This document shows positions 1-5,689 of a stretch of 5,689 nucleotides of DNA, in pieces. The stretch comes from Bryobacterales bacterium. Its GTDB lineage: Bacteria; Acidobacteriota; Terriglobia; Bryobacterales; Bryobacteraceae. The notes below the pieces were generated by a model. It had not been told where the DNA came from. It did not search any database and saw only the letters and a program-made list of their open reading frames with translations. The DNA lies in contig PLGA01000131.1 in assembly GCA_003139735.1 (NCBI GenBank), positions 9,905 to 15,593 on the forward strand, in the 5' to 3' direction. The position numbers were made by a program, and so were the translations under genes. Each line of letters opens with the position of its first letter. The stretch's first letter is position 1.

Positions 1-990
1 CCGCCGGCGGGCGGCCGCGGGGGCCGTGGAGGAGGCCGTGGGGGCGCCGCCGCGAGGGCGCCGGGCCCTGAGGCAAAATTGCCGATGCCGACCGTCAAGT
101 ACGGCCCTTACCAAATCGGCCGCCTCATTCTGGGATGCAATGGCCCCGGGATGCACTTCTCGGCGAAGGAAAGCGCGGAGGGGCGGACGTACCTCACGCC
201 GGAGAAGACCGCGGAAGAGAACTCGCACATGCTGGAGTTGGGCATCAACGTCATGGAGGGCGGCAACCGCTTTGCCCAACACGCCGCGAAAACCGGCGAG
301 AAGACGTTGTGGTCCGCCCGTGGTACGGCCAAGGCGGAGGGAAGTTCGGCGCAGAATTGGCAGTCTCCCAAGGACCTGGTTGCGAACGCGATTGTCAAAC
401 CGATCAGCATCCACCACGTGGGATTCGGGAACACCGGCACGGACGCCTGGTGGCGGCAGAAGAAGCTCAATAACGTCCGCGAATGGTGCAAGATGGCTCG
501 CGACTCGGGCGTGTTGGTAGCCGTCACCAGCCACAGGCCGGAAGTGATCATGGAGATCGAATCCCAGGGCTGGGATCTCGATTACTACATGTGCTGCCTG
601 TACAAGTACGGGCGCACCCGCTCGGAATTGCTCGATGCGTTCAAGTCCAATCCGGGAATGATGCCCGTTGATATCATGGACGAAATCGGCGCCTCTGAGT
701 TGTACGGCGGGGGGAGCCTTTTCGTGGCGGGCGACCCACCGGAGATGCTGAAAGTGGTCAAGCAGTGCAAGAAACCGTGCTGGGTATACAAGATGCTGGC
801 CAGCGGCCGGCTGGCCCAGAACGAGAGCGCGATTGAGGAACGGTTCAAGTACATCCTGTCGAACATCAAGTCCACGGACACGATGGTGGTTGGGATGTGG
901 GGCAGGTACTCGGATGAGTTCGGCCTCAATAAGGAATACGTGGTCAAATACAGCAGCGCCTCGATTCAGGCGCCGGTTCCGTCAGTCTGA
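1..990 (+). CDS. Aldo/keto reductase-like TIM-barrel protein, 5' partial
   Basis: The frame is open from the first base of the window to a TGA at 988-990, so the gene probably begins upstream. Its first ~24 codons encode a Gly/Arg/Ala/Pro-rich linker like that in the next gene. A TTG at 79 (GAGG at 70-73) and an ATG at 85 are alternative starts, giving about 303 residues. Counting from the TTG, the order resembles an aldo/keto reductase barrel: YQIGRLILGCNGPG (11-24) like strand 1, LGINVMEGGNRF (54-65) where the family has GINxxDTAxxY, ISIHH (109-113) where the family has its LxLH histidine, VAVTSHRPEVI (147-157) like GVSxHxPEV, KMLASGRL (238-245), and VVGMWG (270-275) near the end. The usual catalytic Asp and Tyr align with E60 and F65, so classical NADPH-dependent carbonyl reduction is doubtful. 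The substrate is unknown. It is 44 bases upstream of the next gene and likely in the same operon. Family assignment is by motif reading only. Confidence 0.82.
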   Translation, partial: PPAGGRGGRGGGRGGAAARAPGPEAKLPMPTVKYGPYQIGRLILGCNGPGMHFSAKESAEGRTYLTPEKTAEENSHMLELGINVMEGGNRFAQHAAKTGEKTLWSARGTAKAEGSSAQNWQSPKDLVANAIVKPISIHHVGFGNTGTDAWWRQKKLNNVREWCKMARDSGVLVAVTSHRPEVIMEIESQGWDLDYYMCCLYKYGRTRSELLDAFKSNPGMMPVDIMDEIGASELYGGGSLFVAGDPPEMLKVVKQCKKPCWVYKMLASGRLAQNESAIEERFKYILSNIKSTDTMVVGMWGRYSDEFGLNKEYVVKYSSASIQAPVPSV

Positions 991-1024
991 ACCGGGCGAA
1001 GCGGTTGTCGATTGAATGTTCTTT

Positions 1025-1029
1025 GGAGG
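1025..1029 (+). promoter_or_regulatory. Ribosome binding site of the exported isomerase-like gene
   Basis: A GGAGG at 1025-1029 lies five bases before the ATG at 1035. It is the clearest Shine-Dalgarno sequence in the window and fixes the start that gives a complete Tat signal. No terminator is visible between the upstream stop (990) and this site, which supports cotranscription. Confidence 0.8.
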
Positions 1030-1034
1030 CATAA

Positions 1035-2105
1035 ATGGCAATCTCAATAAACGGCGCCGTGAACCGGCGCGAGTTTCTTTTCGGTTCGGCCGCGGCAGTG
1101 GCTGTTGGCAGGGCCTGGGGACAGAGTTTGGATCCGGTCAAGATGAGGCGCATCGCGGTCATGACCCTCTCTTTAAACTCAGTCCTCAAATCCGCGAGAA
1201 ACCCTACGGGGACGGACATCATGGACTTTCCCGATCTCGTCGCCGACAAGCTCGGCATCCACAACTTGGAAATCTACCCCAGAGATCTTGGCACGCCGCT
1301 CGAGCCCGCGCTCATCGCGGATTTCCTGAAGCGGCTGAAAAAGGCCAACTCGCAGATCACTCAAGTCATCGGCAACTTAGGGGCGCTGACCGGCACGCCT
1401 GAGGAAATGACGGCCATCCTGCAGGCCCGGCATGACGTAATCGATCAAGCGGCGGCGCTTGGCAGCCCTCGCGTGATGATACTAACAGGCAACGCGCTGC
1501 AGCCCGACACACGGCCGGCCGGGATCGCGGCGCTGAAGGCGATGGCTGCCTACGGAAAGCCGAAGAAGGTCCGCATCACGATGGAGAACTTCAATATCTC
1601 GTCTAAGGACGGCTTCGGCCGTGCGGGGGCGGGACGCGCGGGCGCGCCGGGCGCTGGCGGGCCGGGTGCTCCTGGCGGACAGGCAGGCGCGCCGGTAGCT
1701 GGTGGGCCGGGTGGTCCCGGCGGGCAGGCGGGCGCACCGGGCGGCGGCAGGCAGGGCGCCGGTGGCGTCAGTTACTCGGCGCCGTGGGATGTGCTGCTCG
1801 AAGTCTGCAAGGCCAGCGGGACGTATCTGAATCCCGATACGGGGAACTTCTTTGACAACACGGAGCGGATGAAAGGACTGCCGCTGATGTACCCCCACAC
1901 GGCGGGCGGCAGCCATGTCAAGTACAATCCCACGCAATACGACACGGCCGAGTGCATCAAAATTGCGAAGCGGGTGGGATACAAGGGTCTCTTTACGATC
2001 GAAGCCGGGGGCGGTGGGGGTAGGGGCGCCGCTGCCGCCGGCCCGCCCCCGGACCCGTTCGCGATGTCAAGAACCATTAGGGACATCATACTGGCGAACA
2101 TGTAG
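1035..2105 (+). CDS. Tat-exported xylose isomerase-like TIM-barrel protein (sugar phosphate isomerase/epimerase family)
   Basis: This 356-residue protein begins with a twin-arginine signal: NRREFLFG (10-17), a hydrophobic Ala/Val stretch, and a likely cleavage site near AWGQ (27-30). It is therefore probably exported folded. The rest reads as an AP endonuclease 2/xylose isomerase-like barrel. All four metal-ligand positions of the sugar isomerase/epimerase type can be placed: E184 in TMENFN, D268 in NPDTGN, H294 in GSHVKY and E323 in FTIEAG. Between E184 and D268 there is a Gly/Ala/Pro/Gln-rich insertion of about 50 residues (194-244) containing a 15-residue repeat. A second Gly/Ala/Pro run (325-340) follows E323. 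Both fall in loops, so the barrel should be preserved. The start is set by a strong GGAGG. Likely role: isomerisation or epimerisation of a sugar or cyclitol outside the cytoplasm; the substrate cannot be told. It lies 44 bases after the aldo/keto reductase-like gene and before a terminator. Confidence 0.93.
   Translation: MAISINGAVNRREFLFGSAAAVAVGRAWGQSLDPVKMRRIAVMTLSLNSVLKSARNPTGTDIMDFPDLVADKLGIHNLEIYPRDLGTPLEPALIADFLKRLKKANSQITQVIGNLGALTGTPEEMTAILQARHDVIDQAAALGSPRVMILTGNALQPDTRPAGIAALKAMAAYGKPKKVRITMENFNISSKDGFGRAGAGRAGAPGAGGPGAPGGQAGAPVAGGPGGPGGQAGAPGGGRQGAGGVSYSAPWDVLLEVCKASGTYLNPDTGNFFDNTERMKGLPLMYPHTAGGSHVKYNPTQYDTAECIKIAKRVGYKGLFTIEAGGGGGRGAAAAGPPPDPFAMSRTIRDIILANM
1641..1766 (+). repeat. 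45-base in-frame tandem repeat encoding a Gly/Ala/Pro linker
   Basis: Two consecutive 45-base units (1641-1685 and 1686-1730) encode GAPGAGGPGAPGGQA and GAPVAGGPGGPGGQA. A degenerate partial third unit (1731-1766) begins GAPGGG. The units keep frame and form most of the disordered insertion between two metal-ligand strands of the exported barrel. Expansion by slippage or unequal recombination is the likely origin. Confidence 0.85.
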
Positions 2106-2135
2106 CGTTGTGTCCACGAATTAACTAGACAGTGG

Positions 2136-2168
2136 GGCAGGCCATCGTTTTCCGTGGCCTGCCTTCTT
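2136..2168 (+). terminator. Stem-loop terminator after the exported-enzyme operon
   Basis: A perfect 9-bp stem, GGCAGGCCA (2136-2144) with TGGCCTGCC (2155-2163), encloses a 10-base loop and is followed by TTCTT (2164-2168). It lies 30 bases after the stop of the isomerase-like gene and 45 bases before the next start. Its position and form suit a rho-independent terminator, though the T-tract is short and interrupted. The left arm is part of the 10-mer GTGGGGCAGG (2132-2141), which recurs in the repeat element near the right end of the window. Confidence 0.7.
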
Positions 2169-2213
2169 CGTGCTTGAAATGTGTGAAAATCGGTGTAGTT
2201 CGCCGGCAGTTTC

Positions 2214-2996
2214 ATGCTACTCCGCACATTTCACGCCGAAAAACTCGACGTTCGGATCTTCGAAACCCGTTCGGAAATGGGCGCCGCCGCCGCCGCGGAA
2301 GCCGAAGCCGCGATTCGGGAGATCCTCTCCCGCCAGGCCATCGCCAATGTCATCTTCGCCTCCGCCCCTTCCCAAAACGAGTTTCTGGCGGGCTTGCGCG
2401 CCAGCCGGGAGATCGATTGGACACGCGTCGAGGCGTTCCACATGGACGAATACCTGGGCCTTTCCGCCGATCATCCGGCCTCTTTTCGGCGCTTCCTGAG
2501 GGACCGCTTGATGGCCCACGTCCCCGTCCGGGCCTTCCACGAACTGCGCGGCGATGCGGCCGATTGGCGCGCGGAATGCGACCGCTACGCCACGCTCCTG
2601 GCGAACGCCCATCCGGACCTGGCCCAAGTGGGCATCGGCGAAAATGGCCACTTGGCTTTCATCGACCCGCCGGTCTGCGACTTCCACGATCCCCACGCGG
2701 TTCGACGCGTCGACCTGGAAGAGGCCTGCCGCGCGCAGCAAGTCCACGATGGGGCATTCGCCCGCCTCGAAGACGTCCCCAAGCAGGCGTTGTCGCTGAC
2801 CATCCCCGTGTTCATGCGGACGCCCCGCATCGTCGCCGTCGTTCCGGGATCCGCCAAAGCGCGCGCCGTCCGGGCGGCTCTCGAAGGCCCCGTCACGGAA
2901 GCCTGCCCCGCGTCCATCCTGCGCCGCCACCCTGGCGCAACCTTGTTCCTCGATCGGGATTCCTCCGCGCTGCTAAGCCCCGGCGCCGCGTGCTAA
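2214..2996 (+). CDS. nagB: Glucosamine-6-phosphate deaminase family protein (NagB-like)
   Basis: This 260-residue cytoplasmic protein belongs to the glucosamine-6-phosphate isomerase/deaminase (NagB, sugar isomerase-like) family. NagB converts glucosamine 6-phosphate to fructose 6-phosphate plus ammonia. FHMDEYLGL (75-83) matches the FNMDEY motif, with D78 at the position of E. coli D72. [10 protein letters not shown] (140-149) matches the GVGNDGHIAF active-site loop, retaining H146 (E. coli H143). K215 in GSAKA fits the phosphate-contacting lysine. Differences from E. coli NagB are clear: N144 replaces D141, D151 replaces E148, and the TGGTP loop reads ASAPSQ (49-54). From memory these changes mark a recognisable bacterial subgroup, so the exact substrate is less certain than the fold. 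The ATG at 2214 is well constrained because an in-frame TAG lies at 2196-2198; no good Shine-Dalgarno is visible. pgk follows after 34 bases with no terminator between, suggesting cotranscription. Confidence 0.88.
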   Translation: MLLRTFHAEKLDVRIFETRSEMGAAAAAEAEAAIREILSRQAIANVIFASAPSQNEFLAGLRASREIDWTRVEAFHMDEYLGLSADHPASFRRFLRDRLMAHVPVRAFHELRGDAADWRAECDRYATLLANAHPDLAQVGIGENGHLAFIDPPVCDFHDPHAVRRVDLEEACRAQQVHDGAFARLEDVPKQALSLTIPVFMRTPRIVAVVPGSAKARAVRAALEGPVTEACPASILRRHPGATLFLDRDSSALLSPGAAC

Positions 2997-3030
2997 TCTC
3001 GATATTCATTCCACCCCACAAGAGCTTGAT

Positions 3031-4206
3031 ATGCCTCATTTATCGATTCGCGATCTCGACCTGAACGGCAAACGAGTTTTCATCCGCGTGGATTTCAATG
3101 TCCCGCTGCAGAAGAACGAAAAGGGCGACATGGAAATCACCAGCGACAAGCGCATCAAGGCGTCGCTGCCCACCATTCAGTACGCTCTGGACCACGGCGC
3201 CGGCGTCATCCTGGCGTCGCACCTGGGACGCCCGAAGGGCAAACCGAATCCGGAAATGAGCCTCAAGCCGGTGGCTGCCCGGCTCCAGGAATTGCTGGGA
3301 CGGCCCGTGGTCATGGCCCCGGATTGCGTTGGCCCCGAAGTGGAAGCCCTGAAGCCCGCGCCGGGAGGCGTGCTGCTGCTTGAGAACCTGCGCTACCACC
3401 CCGAGGAAGAGAAGAACGATTCGGAGTTCGCCAAAAAGCTGGCCGCCCTGTGCGACGTCTATGTGAACGATGCCTTCGGCTCCGCGCACCGCGCCCACGC
3501 CTCCACCGAGGGCATGGTCCACTTCGTCTCCACGGCTGCCGCCGGCCTGCTGATGGATGACGAGCTGAAGTACCTGGGCATGGCCGTCAACAATCCCGCG
3601 CGGCCCTGCGTCGCCATCCTCGGCGGCGCCAAAGTGTCCGACAAGATCGAGGTGATTCAGAACCTGGGCAAGGTGGTCGACCGGTTGCTGATCGGCGGCG
3701 CCATGGCCTACACCTTCCTGAAAGCCCAGGGCAAGCCCACCGGCAACTCGCTGGTGGAGGCGGATAAGGTCGAACTGGCGGGCAGGCTGCTGGCGGAGCT
3801 CGGCGGCAAACTTATGCTGCCGGTGGATCATGTGGTGGTTTCGGAAATCGCCGCCGGCGCCGCGAACGAAGTGGTCGAAACCATCCCCGAGGGCAAAATT
3901 GGCGTCGACATCGGGCCCCAGACCATCGCGGCCTACGCGCAGGTGATCGCCGCCGCCAAGACGGTCATCTGGAACGGCCCCATGGGAATCTTCGAGAAGC
4001 CCCCGTTTGACAAGGGTACGGTGGCGCTAGCCAAGGCTGTGGCCAATTCGGGCGCGGTCTCCGTGGTGGGCGGCGGCGATTCCGAAAAGGCCATCAAGGC
4101 CGCCGGCGTCACCGGCAAGATCACGCACGTCTCTACGGGCGGCGGGGCCTCGCTGGAGTTTCTGGCGGGGATTCAACTGCCGGGCGTTGCCGCTCTGAAT
4201 CGTTAG
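3031..4206 (+). CDS. pgk: Phosphoglycerate kinase
   Basis: This full-length 391-residue phosphoglycerate kinase catalyses reversible phosphate transfer between 1,3-bisphosphoglycerate and ADP in glycolysis and gluconeogenesis, in the cytoplasm. Family motifs appear in order: RVDFNVP (19-25), the R41 region, SHLGRPKG (63-70), [15 protein letters not shown] (116-130), [16 protein letters not shown] (143-158), [11 protein letters not shown] (196-206) with nucleotide-site K201, [15 protein letters not shown] (220-234), [11 protein letters not shown] (312-322), GGGDS (347-351) and [11 protein letters not shown] (368-378). The length is normal, nothing is missing, and both Rossmann-like lobes are complete. 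A weak AAGAG (3020-3024) precedes the ATG by six bases. It follows the NagB-like gene closely and is the last plus-strand gene here. Its 3' end faces the convergent minus-strand genes, with a perfect GC hairpin immediately after the stop. Confidence 0.99.
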   Translation: MPHLSIRDLDLNGKRVFIRVDFNVPLQKNEKGDMEITSDKRIKASLPTIQYALDHGAGVILASHLGRPKGKPNPEMSLKPVAARLQELLGRPVVMAPDCVGPEVEALKPAPGGVLLLENLRYHPEEEKNDSEFAKKLAALCDVYVNDAFGSAHRAHASTEGMVHFVSTAAAGLLMDDELKYLGMAVNNPARPCVAILGGAKVSDKIEVIQNLGKVVDRLLIGGAMAYTFLKAQGKPTGNSLVEADKVELAGRLLAELGGKLMLPVDHVVVSEIAAGAANEVVETIPEGKIGVDIGPQTIAAYAQVIAAAKTVIWNGPMGIFEKPPFDKGTVALAKAVANSGAVSVVGGGDSEKAIKAAGVTGKITHVSTGGGASLEFLAGIQLPGVAALNR

Positions 4207-4225
4207 GACGCCGCGCCGCGGCGTC
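4207..4225. terminator. Perfect GC hairpin immediately after pgk
   Basis: GACGCCGC (4207-4214) and GCGGCGTC (4218-4225) form an 8-bp stem with a three-base loop, beginning on the base after the pgk stop. No T-tract follows on either strand, so intrinsic termination is unproven; it could instead stabilise the pgk mRNA 3' end. Read on the minus strand, the same hairpin lies 15 bases after the UGA of the small frame at 4241-4330, with a GGC loop. That geometry is also compatible with a bacterial SECIS element. Confidence 0.5.
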
Positions 4226-4240
4226 GCAGGAGTTCGACAT

Positions 4241-4330
4241 TCAAGTGGGTACTCCGAATCTCGGCAGCACCCACTTCATCACGGCGAAGTACGCCGCCGC
4301 GGCCAGCGCAAACGTGAGCCATTCGGGCAT
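4241..4330 (-). CDS. Possible small single-helix membrane peptide, ending at a UGA of uncertain meaning
   Basis: On the minus strand an ATG at 4330 opens a 29-codon frame: MPEWLTFALAAAAYF, then AVMKWVLPRFGVPT, then TGA (4243-4241). It has one hydrophobic segment (about residues 4-18) followed by a basic, Pro-containing end, as in small membrane proteins. Most third codon positions are G or C, like neighbouring real genes. No Shine-Dalgarno is visible. The frame is also open further upstream, with a TTG at 4348 (adding HPYYQ) and a GTG at 4381 next to the preceding stop. It lies 53 bases after the stop of the M24 peptidase gene on the same strand and could share its transcript. I do not recognise a named family. 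Beyond the TGA the same frame reads MSNSC and stays open to a TAG at 4135-4133, overlapping the pgk 3' end in antisense. It may be a short complete peptide, a selenoprotein, or chance. Confidence 0.4.
   Translation of the reverse strand: MPEWLTFALAAAAYFAVMKWVLPRFGVPT
4243..4276. repeat. Nested inverted repeat in the convergent intergenic region
   Basis: AAGTGGGT (4243-4250) and ACCCACTT (4269-4276) are exact 8-base inverted arms. Inside them CCGA (4254-4257) and TCGG (4261-4264) form a second short stem. No T-tract follows on either side. It lies between convergent pgk and the M24 gene, where a bidirectional stop signal would be expected, and it also overlaps the end of the small minus-strand frame, including the first base of its TGA. 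Confidence 0.65.
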
Positions 4331-4383
4331 CTGGTAGTAAGGATGCAAAACACAGCCGGCAGGTGACAGGGCCCGCCCCACTT

Positions 4384-5553
4384 TCAGAGCAGCGCCAGTT
4401 CCCGTTGGATCTCGCCCGTGACGCGCGCCTCGCGGTCGCCTATGAACATGTCGATCTCCGAGCGCACGCCGAATTCCGGCAGATACACTCCGGGCTCAAT
4501 CGAGAAGCACGTCCACGGCGACACGCGGCGCTCGTCGTGGTTCTCGAAGTTGTCCATGTTGGCCCCGTTGCCATGCACTTCCTGCCCGATGGAGTGGCCC
4601 GTGCGGTGCGTGAAATACGCCCCGAAGCCGTGGCTCTCAATGTAGCCTCGCGCCGCGTCGTCCACGTCGCAGCCGCGCAGCGCTTGCCCGGCCGCCACGG
4701 CTTCCTGCACCCGCTTGATAGCCGCGTCGCGCGCGCCGGTCACCACCGCGAACACGTTGCGCATTCGATCGCTCGGCGTGTCGCCGCAGAAGGCCGTCCA
4801 TGTGATGTCGTAGTACACGGCGTCCGGCCGGTCGAGCTTGGCCCACATATCCAGCAGAACGAAATCGCCGCTGCGGATAGGCGCCGTGGCCTCCTCCGTC
4901 GGTTCGTAGTGCGGATTGGAAGCGTTCGCGTTGGCGCCGACAATGGGGCCGTGATCGGTCACCAACCCCGCCTTGGCGAAGCTGTCCCGCACGAACTTCT
5001 TGACGTCGACTTCACGCAGCAAGCTCCCGTTGCGCGTACGCTCGTGGATCAGCGCGAAAGCCTCGGCGCGGACGCGGTCCACCCGCCGGCCGGCTTCCAG
5101 GTGCGTTTCGAGCGCCTCCGGCGTCCAGCGCGCCTCGAAGGTCTGGATCAATTCCGCGGACGTGACCACTTCCAGGCCCAGGCTGCGCACCAATTCCACG
5201 GTCCCGGCGTCCACCATCGCCACGTAGGGAATGGCGCACATCGGCGAGTACTGCATGGCCACGCGCCGCATCCCCGCCGTCAGTTGGCGCAGCCCGGCCA
5301 CCTGTTCGGTCCAGGTGGAATACGGAATCTTCTTTCCCGGCAACGCGCCGATCATCCCCGGCTCCACGCGGTGCTCCAGACCAACCGGTTCGCCTTGGGC
5401 CGGGATCAGGTAATACCACCGCCGCGTGGGCGTGCGCGGAACCGTGAGGCCGAGCACACGGTACGCCAGCGGGTCGCGCAGATGGTGGTCGAAGAACAGC
5501 CACCCATCGAGCTTCTGGTTGCGGATTTCCTGCTGAATGAGTTCGAGTCGCAT
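4384..5553 (-). CDS. M24-family metallopeptidase (Xaa-Pro aminopeptidase/creatinase fold)
   Basis: This 389-residue protein has the two-domain pattern of M24 peptidases: an N-terminal creatinase-like domain (about 1-145) and a pita-bread catalytic domain (about 150-389). All five metal ligands can be placed: D235 in LLDMWAK, D249 in YYDITWT, H320 in HRTGHSIG, E353 in SIEPGVY and E366 in RSEIDM. H201 (TDHGPIVG) and H327 (EVHGNG) sit where the family has its supporting active-site histidines. This predicts a dinuclear-metal aminopeptidase, probably cleaving Xaa-Pro bonds or related dipeptides. No signal peptide is visible, so it is probably cytoplasmic. The ATG at 5553 is the first start after an in-frame TAG about nine bases upstream. 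There is no Shine-Dalgarno, and the leader is short and AT-rich between the start and a hairpin repeat element. It converges on pgk. The fold is certain; the exact peptide specificity is not. Confidence 0.96.
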   Translation of the reverse strand: MRLELIQQEIRNQKLDGWLFFDHHLRDPLAYRVLGLTVPRTPTRRWYYLIPAQGEPVGLEHRVEPGMIGALPGKKIPYSTWTEQVAGLRQLTAGMRRVAMQYSPMCAIPYVAMVDAGTVELVRSLGLEVVTSAELIQTFEARWTPEALETHLEAGRRVDRVRAEAFALIHERTRNGSLLREVDVKKFVRDSFAKAGLVTDHGPIVGANANASNPHYEPTEEATAPIRSGDFVLLDMWAKLDRPDAVYYDITWTAFCGDTPSDRMRNVFAVVTGARDAAIKRVQEAVAAGQALRGCDVDDAARGYIESHGFGAYFTHRTGHSIGQEVHGNGANMDNFENHDERRVSPWTCFSIEPGVYLPEFGVRSEIDMFIGDREARVTGEIQRELALL

Positions 5554-5573
5554 AGATATAAGCTATCAGCAGC

Positions 5574-5682
5574 GTGGGGCAGGATGTTATCCTGCGTGGC
5601 GATTGGCAATCGCCACGCGGGCCGATTGGGGGGTGCCCTCTGGGCCCGGCCCGCAGGTTGCCTCGCGGCCAACCTGCCCCAC
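5574..5682. repeat. Multi-hairpin element bounded by 10-base inverted repeats
   Basis: GTGGGGCAGG (5574-5583) is repeated exactly inverted as CCTGCCCCAC (5673-5682), closing a 109-base unit. Inside are several stems: GCAGGAT/ATCCTGC (5579-5585/5589-5595), an 11-bp perfect stem GCGTGGCGATT/AATCGCCACGC (5594-5604/5608-5618), GCGGGCC/GGCCCGC (5617-5623/5648-5654) around GCCC/GGGC (5635-5638/5642-5645), and GCAGGTTG/CAACCTGC (5653-5660/5670-5677). I see no gene in it. It resembles REP- or MITE-like palindromic intergenic repeats. It lies 20 bases upstream of the M24 start, so it could also affect that gene's expression or end transcription entering from the right. Confidence 0.75.
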
Positions 5683-5689
5683 ATCGGGG

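Noticed and set aside
2174..2201. A promoter for the NagB-like gene (TTGAAA at 2174-2179 with a -10 about 16 bases later)
   Set aside because: The -35-like box is good but the candidate -10 (TAGTTC) matches the consensus poorly, so it is not listed as a feature.
2217..2930. A 237-codon minus-strand frame opposite the NagB-like gene
   Set aside because: It is antisense to a gene with clear family motifs, and its product has no recognisable motif; long antisense frames are common at this GC content.
2132..3064. A 310-codon plus-strand frame across the NagB-like gene
   Set aside because: It starts in the terminator region, overlaps the NagB-like gene throughout, and gives an Arg/Pro/Gly-rich product typical of an out-of-frame reading of GC-rich coding DNA.
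3040..3831. A 263-codon minus-strand frame opposite pgk
   Set aside because: It is the antisense shadow of a full, motif-complete phosphoglycerate kinase; the product is His/Gln-rich without domain signals.
5012..5503. A 163-codon minus-strand frame within the M24 gene
   Set aside because: It is an out-of-frame reading of the peptidase gene, Arg/Ala/Gly-rich, with no family motif.
5554..5570. A -10 box (TATATC) for a leaderless M24 transcript on the minus strand
   Set aside because: It is only a few bases from the ATG and no matching -35 can be identified; one AT-rich hexamer is insufficient evidence.
5574..5682. A CRISPR array or tRNA gene as explanation for the repeated hairpins
   Set aside because: The repeats are inverted rather than direct with regular spacers, and no tRNA arm pattern or anticodon stem fits.

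Overview
The window is GC-rich bacterial DNA with tightly packed genes. Gly/Ala/Pro/Arg-rich linkers sit inside Tat-exported TIM-barrel enzymes, and the intergenic gaps hold short GC-rich multi-hairpin repeats. This combination is reminiscent of Acidobacteriota of the Solibacter/Bryobacter type. That placement is an inference from overall character; no rRNA or other phylogenetic marker is present.

Layout. (1) Positions 1-2105, plus strand: two adjacent genes, probably one operon. The first is a 5'-truncated aldo/keto-reductase-like TIM barrel entered from the left edge through a Gly/Arg-rich linker. The second is a Tat-exported xylose-isomerase-like (AP endonuclease 2 superfamily) barrel whose four metal-ligand positions are intact and which carries a roughly 50-residue Gly-rich insertion. 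A stem-loop terminator follows at about 2136-2168. (2) Positions 2214-4206, plus strand: a glucosamine-6-phosphate deaminase-family protein, then phosphoglycerate kinase (pgk) 34 bases later, likely cotranscribed and acting in cytoplasmic sugar metabolism. (3) Positions 4207-4383: a short convergent intergenic region with two strong inverted repeats and, on the minus strand, a small frame that looks coding for a one-helix membrane peptide. It ends at a UGA followed at SECIS-like distance by a GC hairpin. (4) Positions 4384-5553, minus strand: a complete M24-family metallopeptidase (Xaa-Pro aminopeptidase/creatinase fold). (5) Positions 5554-5689: a non-coding multi-hairpin element bounded by exact 10-base inverted repeats.

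The left pair looks like an exported or peripheral carbohydrate-handling unit of unknown substrate. The middle pair is central metabolism (amino-sugar entry and lower glycolysis). The M24 gene is a separate convergent peptide-turnover unit. The observation most worth testing is the small minus-strand frame at 4241-4330 and whether its UGA is a stop or a selenocysteine codon.
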